This document shows positions 1-11,798 of a stretch of 64,000 nucleotides of DNA, in pieces; within the stretch, counting starts at the first letter, position 1; every line of letters begins with the position of its first letter. The stretch is taken from NCBI GenBank assembly GCA_019828595.1, contig JAHQRK010000008.1, forward strand, positions 1,488,001-1,552,000, written 5' to 3'. The notes beneath the pieces are model-generated. The model saw nothing but the letters and a program-made list of their open reading frames with translations, ran no database searches and was not told the DNA's origin. The position numbers and the translations under genes were made by a program. The DNA is from Aphanomyces cochlioides. Taxonomy: Eukaryota > Oomycota > Saprolegniomycetes > Saprolegniales > Verrucalvaceae.

Positions 1-105
1 TCACACGTTAGTTCACCAAATCCAATACAAAATCTCACCTTTCTTTTGGCTGTCCAACGGCAAGGTCCAAGCATGCTTCACTGACGTGTTGGTCCTTTGA
101 CTGTA

Positions 106-1642
106 AAGTGGTGGAAAGAATGATATGCCACTCGTAAAAATGAGCTCTATCGTCGTTTTAATTGGTCGTTAAAAACGATTAATTTCAACCAATCGAAACT
201 ACAGCGCCCAACCGCTATAGGCGGGATTTACAATGCTGGTCCAGTGGTTGCAAGGCCGAGAATTTGGCGGGAATAGGATTTTAAGCGGGAAAAAATCATA
301 TGCCACTTTCACTTATTTGACAATTTTGCTCGGACGACACACCTCTCAACAAGTGCAATTGGTATGTCCAAATGATGGTGTATAGAACTCATACTTGCAC
401 TGCCTCTAGCATCGAATTGAATGCCTAAAGGTGATCCATTGACCGAAGTCGAGAAGCTTGAAGTTCTCGTCCTCCATCGCGAAGAACACACGATCTCGTA
501 CATCGCTAACGAGATCAAACGGTCTCGTGGCTGTGTTAGAGGCTTTCTGCGCAATCCTGCGTCTTACGGAAAAGCCCGTTCGAGTGGAAGAAGGTCTACC
601 GTCAACGACTATCTCCACCGTCGCATCATTCGGTCTGCCTGTACAGGCAAGTACACGACAGCCGAGCTCATCAAGCGGCATTCCCTTCCTGTTGGGCCCC
701 GCCGTGTTTGCCAGCTACTCAACAAGAGCGCAAGACTCAAGTACAAGAAGAGACTTGCTGCCCCAATGATGACACCAGCCCACAAAAAGGCGCGAGTTGC
801 TTGTGCCATCGAGACGCGAGATTTGCCTGCTCAGTTCGATGACATCATCTGGTCCGATGAGAAAAAATGGAATCTCGACGGACCAGATGGGTTCAACTAC
901 TACTGGGCAGACCTGTGTCGCCCTCGAGAGCACTTCTCCAAGCGCCAAAATGGAGGCGGTGGTGTCATGGTTTGCGGGGCATTTAGCTCCAAGGGAAAGT
1001 CTGAGCTTGTTATCCTTGAAGAGAAACAAGATTCAGACGCGTACATCGAAACCCTTTCCAGCTCCATGCTGCCGTTTGCCCATTCCTTGCATGGAAATGA
1101 GTTTCGTTTCCAACAGGACAATGCCTCCATCCACACTGCCAGGCGTGTGTTGGAGTGGTTTCGAGAGCCTCATGTGGCCGTTGAAACTCTCAAGTGGCCT
1201 GCCAAGTCCCCTGACTTGAACCCAATCGAAAACCTATGGGGAATCATGTCTCGGAAGGTTTATGATAATGGGCGACGCCAATTTTCGAAAAAGGCAGATC
1301 TGGTCGCCTGCGTCAAGCAAGTTTGGGACGAAATCGACCTTACTGTTCTCAAGAAACTCGTCAACAGTATGCCTAGACGATGCGACATGGTCGTCGCTAA
1401 CCGTGGATGTAAGATTAAGTACTAATCAACAATTTTGTCATCCCTGTCTTATCATTATTTCTTTAGCATATACACTATAGTGAGTGTAGCACTTCTGATA
1501 GCGAAGCTAGTGAACTGTAGGGCTCATTAGATCATGTCATATGGATCCTTTTATGCAAGTGATTGATTTCAAAGCTAGACAAGGTCTCAGTTGGAAGATA
1601 AACTCAATAAACCAAGCTGGCATATCATTCTTTCCACCACTT
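106..1642 (+). mobile_element. Complete Tc1/mariner-type transposon
   Basis: A 25-bp terminal inverted repeat beginning AAGTGGTGGAAAGAATGATA is present at 106-130 and, reversed, at the right end. Both ends are flanked by the dinucleotide TA (104-105 and 1643-1644), the usual Tc1/mariner target duplication. One long intact transposase ORF fills most of the element. A TIR-like block (catatgccactt) recurs near 299, between the left end and the ORF, and could be a second transposase binding site. A second, truncated copy of the same element lies at 40313-42438. Confidence 0.93.
421..1425 (+). CDS. Tc1-like transposase, DD36E
   Basis: A 334-aa intact transposase that would cut and paste the surrounding element. 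The N-terminal ~110 residues are a helix-turn-helix region. The catalytic domain shows WSDEKKW (first Asp), FQQDNAS (second Asp) and SPDLNPIENLWG (Glu). I count 36 residues between the second Asp and the Glu, against 34 in classical Tc1. The start is the first ATG in frame; length and motif order match a full-size family member. No stop or frameshift is visible, so the element may be autonomous. Confidence 0.93.
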   Translation: MPKGDPLTEVEKLEVLVLHREEHTISYIANEIKRSRGCVRGFLRNPASYGKARSSGRRSTVNDYLHRRIIRSACTGKYTTAELIKRHSLPVGPRRVCQLLNKSARLKYKKRLAAPMMTPAHKKARVACAIETRDLPAQFDDIIWSDEKKWNLDGPDGFNYYWADLCRPREHFSKRQNGGGGVMVCGAFSSKGKSELVILEEKQDSDAYIETLSSSMLPFAHSLHGNEFRFQQDNASIHTARRVLEWFREPHVAVETLKWPAKSPDLNPIENLWGIMSRKVYDNGRRQFSKKADLVACVKQVWDEIDLTVLKKLVNSMPRRCDMVVANRGCKIKY

Positions 1643-1644
1643 TA

Positions 1645-3330
1645 TGAGGAAGAAATTCCTTACACCTGTCATTCGGATACTTATCCGGATGATGTTTTTT
1701 GGCAATTTTGAGGGTGTTCTGCCGGATAAGGTCTTTCCCTCATTGCAACATCGACAATGGGTCCGAACAACAGTGGTACTGTTTTAATGAGGGAATTTCT
1801 CGCATTTTTTGGGACTGAAATGGGTATGTCGAGGTACAGTACAGTGTATCCAAGAGGGCAAATAGCTTTGTCGATAATATCCAAGCCATTACGTTCGACA
1901 GAACCTTGCCCAAGGCCGTGATGTTGTGGTAACCCTTGAGTGTTTCAGGATGAAGCCATAACGTCTGCCATCGTGAAACTGCCCACATATTGCCACTACA
2001 TATCATGTCGACAGTCTGCTTTGAGTTTATGTGGCCATAGTCGAGACTCTTCGCTAAATCTTGGACTTTTGCATCCAAAATGAACAGCTAGTGTGAGCTG
2101 ACAGTACGATGAATGTGATTTTATGCCAATGGGAAATGTTATTTTTAGGAACAGTGTGACGAAGAAAACTGTCCTCATAGCAAAAGCACGTGCTGTCATA
2201 AAGAAGAGGCCCTCTGTTGGTGAAGCAAACGCATTCGTAGCCATATTGTTCAAGGGGCGCGTCAGCTTGCTGCTTCCAAAGAGTAAGGAGTTAGAATATC
2301 TGTTCTTCTCATATAATTCGTAGAGCGAACTCAAATCGTGGCATTCCGTAGCTCATTTGAAAACAAGCCCAAAGAGTCCATCCTGGCAGTTGGTCAATGG
2401 CATTCGCAGCCAATTTTTCTTTGGAATTTGAACACGCTCACCCCAGCATCGATGCATCGACCGAATATCTGTTAGACGTATTCGAGACCATGCTCCGACT
2501 GAAATGCCACTTAACTCCTTGGGCTGCGTCAATATCAAGACAAGCTGGAAAAGATTGCACTCGTTCGCATGGAACGATCAACGGTTGCTCTTGTCCAAAG
2601 AATTGTCCAACTGCCATGACTGACGCAACCAAGCAAGATTTGGATAAAGTACTGCCAAAACTACTGGAGAAAAGTGTTCAGGCGCTAGCTGACGACGGAA
2701 AGCATCCCATTGAGATGGTATTGCAGTGAATCTGCCAGCTGCCAGGAACCACGAATAAGGTCGAAATGAATGGCTTGAAGACTTCACGATACAGTCGTGG
2801 AATTGCTGTCCTTTTAGAATTACATTGACGGCATCATCACTTGAAGGACAAAATCGTCAAGTCCAAGCAGTTAAACTGGACCGTTGCTGAAAACGAAATG
2901 CATCATGCGGCGTGGTTTTATCAAACGACTGTACAGCAAGAAGAACAAGGTGGTCATGCTTCCAAAGCTCTTTTCTCACTAGACAGCAAATTAATCACGA
3001 CAGCATCATCACAACGCAATCACAAGACAATATGACCTCCATTGTGTTGGGACAGACGATTAAACAGTTTTCTCAATAAATCCATCGGCGAAATCAGCCA
3101 CAGCCAAGTAAAAACGTGATTTCAGCCAAACACAACACTCCAGACCACATCAATTGAGCAAAATGTCTCGAAATACATATTTCCTGCTCAGTTGTTGATT
3201 TATCTCAAGTCGGACTTTGAAACCAACTTGACAGTTTAACAAACGACATTCGATGTTTTTCAAATGCACCTGTCCCTGGAGTTTGTCGGCGAAAAGACAC
3301 AAAGCCATCGCTGAACTAGACACGAATAGC
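1645..3330. other. No confident gene; possible decayed coding sequence
   Basis: No complete gene was recognised in this 1.7-kb stretch. On the minus strand three open segments (about 1740-2078, 1996-2334 and 2578-2787) have coding-like composition but lie in different frames, are broken by stops, and match no family I know. One contains a hydrophobic stretch around 2130-2210. They could be exons or debris of one degenerated minus-strand gene. Confidence 0.3.
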
Positions 3331-5434
3331 TCAATTGGCGGTGTAGGCAACTCTTGAATAAACTGTATCAGCTTGGAGAACCAGCGTGTGCTCCATGTCA
3401 TCCCATGCTTTCATTCGATCTTCCGCTTGGAGCGCATTGAAACTCGATATTGTTGTCTCTGCCTCTTCTACCATCCAAGATATTCTCAATATCCTTGGAT
3501 CGAGAGCACATGGAGCAATCCAGACACGCAATAAATAGCACTTTTCTTGGTTCGCTTTTGGCCAACGATAGATCCTACAATCATAGTCAAACCGTTGGAT
3601 TTCAAAGCGGAGGAACCAGAGCTGAATTGTGCCAAATTCCACCCACGCTTTGTAATCCCCGACCATGGCAGCTTGATCGAGTCCACAAGCTTCGCCGTTT
3701 GGAAGATTGTGGAATGTGGCTGCTCTTCCATCAAGGTGAAATTTTAACCACGGCGCTGGAAACATTAATAGCTTGGACTGGACCTACACAATCCAAATCA
3801 GAGCGAACAACCACAGAACATGGAGTACAAATAGAAGATTATTCCGCATGCGCAAGTCCAATGCAAAAAACATCGTAAACGAACGGAAGAAATTGTATAC
3901 TGTCGGACGGACGTCAAGATTTCTTATTGAAACGTCTTGGAGATGCCAAAGTCCATTACAGCCCAACGCAGCACGATGCGGTTCAAAGCTTAATAGGTCC
4001 TAATATCATGTTGTAAGATATTTTGAGTTCAGGCGAATTTTACCATGGCGCTCTCTCGAAAGGCGCAGACGAACGCTTCGTAACATTTGTTGTCTGCTTG
4101 CGATGTAGACTTTTGGCTTCGTCGATTTTTCAGGATTTTCTCCAACGAGTCCATATTATTCTTAAATTTCTTGGCCACAAAAGTGTCATAAAACACTTCA
4201 ACGCTGTCAACGTACGCTGCTCGATGATTTCCACACTCACTGCGCTCTTTAAATATTTGTTGACAAAATTCAAACGTGGTCTTGTCAAACCAAATCCACA
4301 AAAGCTTGAGAGCAATCTAGAAGAGTCGAGTCGATGAGTCGAGAAATTATGATTTATTTGACCTCGTTTGCTACCGTCCATGGCTTTTGCAAATAGTTCC
4401 GCAGTCGGTCGGGAATAATTTGCATCGCTGTTGGTTGAATATTCAGACCACTCCATGCAACGCAACGAATATGCAGCGTTTCTTCCAGAACGGCCCACTG
4501 TTGTGGTGGTACATCGTCGATTAACATCTCCGAGCAAATGTCGAAAAGCCGAACGATCTTTTCGGCCTCGTCAAGACCACGGTCATGGGGGATTTGCTGG
4601 GGTTTGGATAATTTGCGCTGCGTTTTCTCACTCGGCATCGTGTCGTGGCCAAATTTATTTCCAGGGGCGCGTCGGTATGATGATAATGTGAATGGAGTGG
4701 AATAAGCACTCAGGACGATTGAACATTCGGTGTCCGACTCGAGATGGACAACATAAACCTAAAAAATATCAAACAATTGATGTTGACAGCTGGAAAGACA
4801 TGAAATCGATGCAATTCATTCCGCTTCTGCTTGCTGGATCCACTGTGCCACTTGTAGTGCCAGCCATCAGTTCGCGACTTGTTAAAATGAAAAACCACCG
4901 CGCGTGTCTGTGCCTCTGGTACGAAGACTTGGCAGAAACTTCACATACCTCATCGACTTGGCGATGGCCTTGCAGCCACATGCCAAAGGCATTCTTCTTG
5001 CTACGTAGATCACTTGAAAACACCGTCCAGTCGACAAGCTCTCCTTCGGCAATAGCTGGCTCAGCCACGACTTCAAAACGACCATATGCGTGAAATTTGC
5101 CGAGCTGTGTCGAATTGGTCACATCGATTTGGAGGCTCAAGGACGCGCCACAGCCTCGGTATTCCATGTGCGGACAGCAGTGAGGAAAGCATCTAGCCAT
5201 AAAAAAGCGGAATAAGTCTTCATTTTCGATGGAGTCGCAACCGAATGATCTACAAGAGAGTGAGAAGGACATCTCGTGAGCAAGCCAACGAACCTTGAGA
5301 CCATTGTTTTGATAGCATCTAGAGGGAAACCACAGAGTCAACAAGGTAAACTACGACTCAAAGTACCGAATGTACGAGTCGCGAAAGAGCTCCGAGTGCG
5401 AGCAGTTGACGCGGAAGAAGTGCGGTCGAGCCAT
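3331..5434 (-). CDS. Multi-exon gene of unknown family, copy A
   Basis: Unknown function. I infer about eight exons: 5434 down to a donor near 5370, 5294-5318 (a 25-nt mini-exon), about 4949-5192, 4800-4907, 4363-4758, 4044-4316, about 3980-3829, and 3783-3331. The introns are 41-47 bp with GT-AG ends. Conserved blocks include CPHMEYRGCG, FSSDLRSK, TDGWHY, SAYSTPFT, DDVPPQQW, AFVCAFRES, FALDLRMR and LPNGEACGLDQ. All are shared with an inverted copy at 34068-36077, and the same intron positions are kept, which is the main evidence for coding and splicing. The reading phase between the mini-exon and the next exon is not resolved. No stop was seen in the other exons, so this copy may be functional. 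Confidence 0.6.
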
Positions 5435-6169
5435 GCTCGTTGAGGTAATGAAACCTGTTGTATACTCAGTTCAAGATAAATCAGCATTATGATTTCACAG
5501 AACGACTCAATAGCTCCGAGGAGATCCTGGACTAATCGATGTGTCGATACAAACGCGAGATGACAGTCGCCCAGCGAAGGTGGTGGAGCTGTGTTGGACG
5601 TTGGATTTGTATACTACTCTGTGTGGAAATGAAATGTACATTTGGGAAATACGACCCAATGTGATTTAAGGCAATTCGACGTTGGAACCAGCAACCGAAA
5701 GCGACACAAACGCAATTGTTGACGCACTTGCTTCTCATCATGAATGCACTCGATAGGCAGAAATGCTAGTTGTTGCGTAGGAAGTCATTGACAACCAAGG
5801 TGGATAGAGTGGTCTATTACTCGGCTGCGTACTTAACCACGAATTGGTGAAGGCACGGGCCGCTATATCTTGCAGTAAGTTGCTTAGTGTTTCTATGGGA
5901 TCTGCGTCGTCTCAGGCTCAGATACATCCCTGCAACCACGCAGTCTTTCAGTGACTCAGCCTCGAAGTGCAAAATTGTCAATACGAAAGGTAATTTGTAG
6001 TGTGGACTTGAACTTTCACTTTGTCGAGTCTCTCTCATGGCGTATTCTACTGCACATTTTATCGATCAAGCATAGACCATGCACTCTCGAGCCTTTGAAA
6101 AGGAGGAAGGGCTCCGTCTGAACACGTTCCCTTGGTTGAGTTGATTGATACTTTGAGAGTTGTCGTGGA
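5435..6169. other. Intergenic, nothing recognised
   Basis: About 730 bp upstream of copy A. No gene, RNA or clear repeat was seen. An open segment on the minus strand (5817-6038) has no recognisable domain and is not called. Confidence 0.4.
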
Positions 6170-6172
6170 TAA

Positions 6173-7329
6173 GAGCATCTCCAGCAGTCACTGAATCTGA
6201 AACTGAATTTTACCTGAGATCCAGGGGCAAGAGTTGCACAGAAAACTGAGTTTGAGTTTCGGTGTCGATATTTTCACAGCAGTCTCGGATCAGAAACCTC
6301 TAATTTTAAATACTATATTAATTTATGCAATGACATGTCACCAGTAATGCAGCCAGAACAGAGCCAGCAGCTGGCTGGCGCTCCAAGTTGCCGAGGGTTC
6401 TTGCGTCCTGCGCCATGAAGAGTCAGGAGATGATGAAGATATGCGTAATGTTATAAAACTAGGTCATCAAGAGAGTGACGGCATAGTGCAGCTCTCTTTC
6501 CATCCATGCCAATAAAACGTGAATATCTAGTATTTTGTATACCATAATAAGTCTGAATATGAAACTAAAGTCAGTGCCTCTGAGTTTTGGTCCCAAAACC
6601 CTGACTTTTTGGCTCAAAACCCATGACCCCAAAGTCTCTAAGAGTTTTGATTGGACAAAATCATGGCCTTATGGTTTTTCGCCATGATACGGGGACCCAA
6701 TTCCAGGGGCATGACCTGGTTTGGGATCATGGGATCACGGCGCAATTTCCCAAAGACTCAAGCACCAAACTCTTTGAGTTCTACGAATCGCGATGGCAGA
6801 GCGGATTTGGTCGTGCATACCTTCTATTTTGAGTCTACCTTTAGCGTTTGCTTCACTGCACATCGAGAATTCGTCGTCTTCACTCCAATTTCAAGTGATA
6901 AAATCGTACAGAGAGCGCAGTCGTCCGAGATTGGAGGCGCAAGATGGGTTTTAGTGTTGTCGTCCCATTCTTGATGACCAAAGACGTGCTCTCACGTGTG
7001 CCATCGTCAAGTAGGGATCTCGTTATTGTTAGATATCTTCGGTTGCAGCATTTGTCCCTAGAGGGCGACACCTAAAGGTCATGATCCCGTTAGGAATGCC
7101 CAGACAAATTCCATCGGGTCATGTAACAAATTGTATCGTGAGCCCGGGATCACGATCCCGTTAAGACTGCCCCTCAGTGGCGGCGCTCGAAACTCAGTGT
7201 CACGTTGTCCTGAGAACCAGTTTCAGAGTCAAAACCAGAGACTGCTGGAGGTGTTTTCCCTGAAATTATCCACTGGAATCAGAAAAAAGTCAGTTTCAGA
7301 GAAGGATTCAGAGACTGCTGGAGATGCTC
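6173..7329. mobile_element. Non-autonomous element with Harbinger-like ends
   Basis: The left end reads GAGCATCTCCAGCAGTC and the right end carries its inverse. The two ends are flanked by TAA at 6170-6172 and TAA at 7330-7332, a 3-bp target duplication typical of PIF/Harbinger elements. Degenerate similarity between the arms continues inward for roughly 100 bp. The interior has no convincing transposase, so it would need a transposase supplied in trans. Confidence 0.65.
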
Positions 7330-7523
7330 TAACCATGGCCATTTGAGACATGTGAAGTAGTCAACGTCATTTTTAACCTTAACGTTACTGTTGTCATAAT
7401 GTCCATTAAACGATATGACGTGTCAAAAAGTTTCAAGGACGAATCCGTCATCTTTCATGGCAACGTTGATTGCAACTTATTGATGATATCGAAGGATAAA
7501 TCAGTCTTTGTGGATAAATTACA

Positions 7524-9642
7524 TCAATGTCGAAATTGAAGCCAGCTAAAGCATCCGCAAGGCACGATTTGTTGATCTTGCATCACTCGGTCAGCAAGGG
7601 GAACGTGGTGAGCGTCACAGTATGCTTGATATTGTTGCAAATATTGATCCAGCAATGTTTCTTGTTGCGTCATGACGAGCAATTCGAGCCTTTGCTCTTG
7701 GAGAAACCGCGGCGGTGGTTTTCGCAGCATGAATGGAGTTTTGTGGGAGCACATAGTGCGCCTTTTCTTGACACAGACGTAACAATACTGCCAAGTGGCC
7801 GCTGGACATTCTGGACACGATGCCAAGACGCCTCGGATTTCATTTGTACAGCCATGACACCGCTCGCCACGCCATGTTTCGGAGTAACAATGCAAGTCTT
7901 TCAAATGTTGCTCCAGCATGGCAATATTACTCAGTGATTCAAAGCGCATGTGGTCAACGAGGTAGAAATACCAGTGATAGAGCGACCGTAGCGTCGTTGG
8001 AGCTTGAGGATGCAAATGTTTTCGTTGGGAAAACGCTTGCTCCAAGCAATCAGCTGCATCTTTTGTCTTTTGATTCATGTAGACCAAACCAAGCTCCGCC
8101 AAGCCTACGCCATGAATAATCATACATGTCTTCTTGTGGACGGAGCGCACCTATCAAAGCTAGCTCACTTGATTCACCATGCAAGGTCTTGGCACGGTCC
8201 CACATCGACAACACAAGCCATTCCGCTTGCATTAGCTCACCTACAAACGAAATTATGGCTTCAAATAGTTTGGACATGAAAATACCCAAGCAACGATGAG
8301 CTTCTGCGACGTGGATCATGCTAACCATCGTGACAGGATCGTCAAGACCATGCGTGGCAATATCCATCTCGAGGCATTTTACCAACAAAGGCTGTGCTTT
8401 GGAGAAGTGACCTTGGCTCATATATACCGACGCGAGATTACTTTCACAAGTCAAAGTTTGGTTGTGATTGTCGCCGAACATGGTCTTGTACTGCTCGAGG
8501 CATAAGGAATACAATTGAGCGGCATTTGCGTAGCGATGGACAAGGAAATACTGTCCAGCTAAAAGATCCATCACGTGGAGAGTCTTGACGTCACTCGGTC
8601 CAAGTTGCTTCCATCGGATTTCGAGCGCTTTGTCCAGGACAGGCAATGCCAACGCTGGCTGACCGCTCTCTGCGTAGACATAGCCCAGAGACACCATTGA
8701 TTCAACGGCATCATCATCTTGGTCGCCCCAAAGTCTTTGTTGCCGCTTTAAAAGACGCTTCAATGGGGTCTCCCATGCATCTTGAGGTTTCTTTTGCATA
8801 CAATGTACCATTGCCAATTGCATTTCTGTCCGCATGGCTTCTCTCGAGTCTGGATCAAAGACGAGAAGAGCTCGCTCGTATTGCGCTTCAGCTGCATCCC
8901 AATCAAAACTTTCATGGAGAAGAAGGCCCCATTCATACCATGCTTGAGCTTGCTCCGTGGGAGATGGAACCTCTTCGATTTCGTCGTGAACATATTGGGA
9001 AATCCATTCTTCTAGCACTGATTGAATTTGTCGTATGTCCAAGTCTGGAAACGCAGCCTCGAGAGCCTCTTTGTCTTCCGAATGGGACGCAGCAAACGAG
9101 ATGGTATCTACGGCTTCCATGAACGACTTGTAAACTTCCAAAGGAGGCTGATCAAATAAAACATTCGAACGGACTGGAAGGACTTTGACTTCTGTCGTTG
9201 TCGCCGCAAGGAAAAGCTCAACTAGACACCACGTATCCAGCAGCAGACCGTCTTGCCAAACAACGGCCACATGGGGAATACTGGATATGACTTCTTGTAG
9301 AGACGATGGTGGTGCATGTGTTGGGAATAGAATAAAACGGAGCCAGACGGAGCTCAATGTGGAAGGAACGAGAGTTTCGACGGCATCGATCACATCAAGA
9401 AAAGTCTCACTCCATGCATGACAGATATACCATTCAGCAGGTCGCTTTTCGTCGTCGAGCGGTGGAAAACTCTGAAGCAGCGAACGTGTGCCGGGTTCAA
9501 AAAATCGCTTCGAGACTTCCAATGTGGAAAGACCTTCCAGTTTGGACCGACCCCCGACTGTCGAAATGAATCTTCGTAGATAAGCGAGCGTCACGCCGTC
9601 CGTAGCCTTGGCTGGATCGACTGCGGCGCTGAGACTTGCCAT
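7524..9642 (-). CDS. TPR-repeat protein with C-terminal zinc-finger-like domain
   Basis: A host-type three-exon gene. Exon 1 runs 9642-8286, exon 2 8240-8151 and exon 3 8104-7524. The introns are 8241-8285 and 8105-8150, both GT-AG and both joining in frame (LG|ELMQ and LIG|LAELG). The protein begins MASLSAAVD, followed by a region containing WYICHAWSET that resembles the TIR-like fold seen in some oomycete TPR proteins. About five kinesin-light-chain-like TPR repeats follow. The C-terminus has a cysteine/histidine cluster (CHGC, CPEC, CYVC, CSH) like a ZZ or B-box zinc-binding domain. The frame is open upstream to 9810, but 9642 is preferred because the extension has biased, repeat-like composition. 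A scaffold or signalling role is likely, the partner unknown. Confidence 0.75.
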
Positions 9643-9810
9643 GACGTCGGCAAGAACCGACGATAGACGACAGTAATGTTTGTCAATGACAAATTTCCGG
9701 ATACAAGATTTTATCCGGAATTTCCAAATATCAACGTCGACTTCTCTTACAACTTGTCTCGGGCAGATCTTCAGGAACAATTCAGAGAAAGTATATTGAA
9801 AGGCCACCAA

Positions 9811-10505
9811 TATTGAGCCCAGGCAAAGGCGTTGCTTGAGTTGCTATCTGGTTAATTTTGAATCAATAGCTTAATTTTCAAACTACGATATCAGGACTTG
9901 TAAATTATTCCAAAATTCCAAGTAGAGACCTGAATCAAATTCACACTTTGGCTTAGCAGACTACATGTCGGGCGAATCTTGCAAACTGTTTTGACAAAGA
10001 AGAGCCTCGTATAGGAGCCTAAATCGTACCGAAGGCTTGGCTCCGACATTTTAGAGTTGTAAAATAAATTGGCACATAGATTAATGGTACCGGTGTTTGA
10101 TTACGGCAGTATAATTACTTGGAGTCGTTGATTTTTTGGTCCATCTTCTTGGTCATCCTTTTTTCCAACACTCGGGGCTATCATCAGGCCAAATCCAGCA
10201 GGAAACCTGTATACATGTCAGAATTTTGTTGAAAGTTATGAATTGCACGGAATGGGAGAGCTATAATTACTACTTGTAGACGCCTCAATGGGTTATTGTG
10301 TCGCCAATGGCCACGACGTTAAAACTCGCTAAGGAAATTAATGATTAACAGACCGCGACAGCACAAACCGACCCAGAAGAAAAAATATATGTTGTCGGAG
10401 GTGGAGTCAGTACGATCGTATAGTTGTACACGCTTCAGTGAGTGCACTGTAATGTTGAACTTGAGACGAAAAGACATGCATAAAGTTGTACTTCGCAGTA
10501 TTATC
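9811..10505. other. Intergenic, nothing recognised
   Basis: About 700 bp between the TPR gene promoter region and the tail of the split transposase. It is AT-rich with short ORFs only and no recognisable repeat ends. Confidence 0.4.
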
Positions 10506-10636
10506 TTACAATTCTCCTGCATCAGACTGTTCACTGTCGCTTGAAATGTTGTAGCTTTCGTCACTTTCATCGTCACCACTCGATGAATCGTCAGCGTCTT
10601 GGATGAAGGGATGCAGTTGAAGAAGTTGGGCTTGTG

Positions 10637-10787
10637 CTACAGCCGATTGAAACTGTTTGGGCCATTGTCAAGGGCGAAGTTGGACGCCAATACGACGACC
10701 ATACAACTTTCCAAAATGTCAAGGCTCGGCTGAACGAAGCTATCACAAATCTGCGAACTTCGACGATATACGGCTGCATAACGAAAG
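10637..10787 (+). other. 151-bp micro-inversion inside the transposase gene
   Basis: This segment encodes the LQPIETVWAIVKG...TIYGCITK part of the transposase on the plus strand, while the gene on both sides reads on the minus strand. Conceptually flipping it back joins ...AGCGAC to CTACAGCC on one side and ...ACGAAAG to CACAAGCC on the other, and both joins are in frame. The breakpoints are certain to within 1-2 bases. No inverted repeats flank them. Confidence 0.8.
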
Positions 10788-11512
10788 GTCGCTATGATGA
10801 GGGGGGTAAAAAGGACCGTATGTCCAGAGTCTTGAGCCATGGAAGCAATATGACAAGGTACTTGTTTCTCAATGTAGTCCTTCAATATTGACCACAAAAT
10901 TGTCTTGGTTTCGTTCTTGGGGTAATATAAAAGGCATAACGATCACATGCCTCTTGTAGCACAAGCTTCTTGGCTTTGAACCTTGGGGTTCCTGGGGGCT
11001 TAGCCTTATGATACTTAGCATTATCTAGTACTATAACAGCATTTTCGACCTCTAGTTTATGCAATTCATCAAGCAATTTCCTAAACCATTTTTCAAAATA
11101 GAACGAATCAAACATGCCATGATAGTCTACAGTCTCATTTCTACCCGTACGCTTGCTACCCTCAAACACATCATAAGCAATGAACACAGAGTCATTTTCG
11201 CCACGATCAACAATCGCGCCAATAAAACATAGACGACATCCCTTGTGTTTTTCCTTCACCGTTAAATCCAACGGATCATTAGGATCATATAATGAATCAT
11301 CCTTTCTAGCATAGTGATGATGAATATAACTTTCGTCTAAGTAGACATACACTTGATCACTATCTTGGAGTCGTGAATGCATCTCCACGACATACATATC
11401 ATGCTCGAGACGATTTCTTGTCGACAATTGCAGCCCCAGCCCTTTTTTCTTTTTTCCTCTCTGTGTAGCCTGCCTTTTTCAAATATCTTTGTACAACACG
11501 GAGAGCACTATC

Positions 11513-11518
11513 CATGGA
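11513..11518. repeat. Left target-site duplication of the polinton (CATGGA)
   Basis: CATGGA immediately precedes the AG of the left terminal repeat and is repeated at 28814-28819 after the right terminal repeat. Six-base duplications are the norm for polinton integration. Confidence 0.92.
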
Positions 11519-11798
11519 AGTAATAGCTGTTAAAGGTATATCGTGGCCACTTCAAAATTCTCACGACGAGAAGCATTAGTAAGGCATCATCCATTAGCTA
11601 AGAATGGATTCTCACCCATTTCCACAACCATACGCTAGAGACACCCTCGAGCAAAAAACACAATTAACACTTGTGGAAGTGTCCAAAGGCAAAATGATCA
11701 CCACTCAAAGCATTTTGCATCACCAGCATAATCTTGACCTTCATACAGAAAATTTTAAAATTCATTTGATCTTGAACAATAATTATTTATAATATAAT
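11519..11798. repeat. Left terminal inverted repeat of the polinton (280 bp)
   Basis: It matches the reverse complement of 28534-28813 at all positions but one (ctcaCgacgag against ctcaTgacgag). Identity stops abruptly after ...aatataat. In protein-primed replicons the tips of such repeats act as replication origins and integrase ends. A 62-codon ORF in each copy is a by-product of the repeat. Confidence 0.95.

Larger units (their letters stand above)
10506..11518 (-). pseudogene. DDE (IS630/Tc1-type) transposase, C-terminal part, split by the polinton
   Basis: This is the second half of the transposase whose first half lies at 28814-29251. Going down the minus strand, it resumes at the target-site ATG with VVQRYLKKAGYTERKK. 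It then shows YLDESYIHHHY (first Asp), VIVLDNAKYHK (second Asp), HTVLFTP, and an acidic Ser/Asp-rich tail ending at 10506. Three lesions are visible: a frameshift in the G-rich stretch near 11430-11450, a missing base in a C run near 10805, and inversion of 10637-10787, which carries LQPIETVWAIVKG (the Glu motif). It is not functional. Confidence 0.85.

Noticed and set aside
10634..10891. A separate plus-strand transposase gene
   Set aside because: It is the inverted middle piece of the minus-strand transposase; both flanks continue that gene in the opposite orientation.
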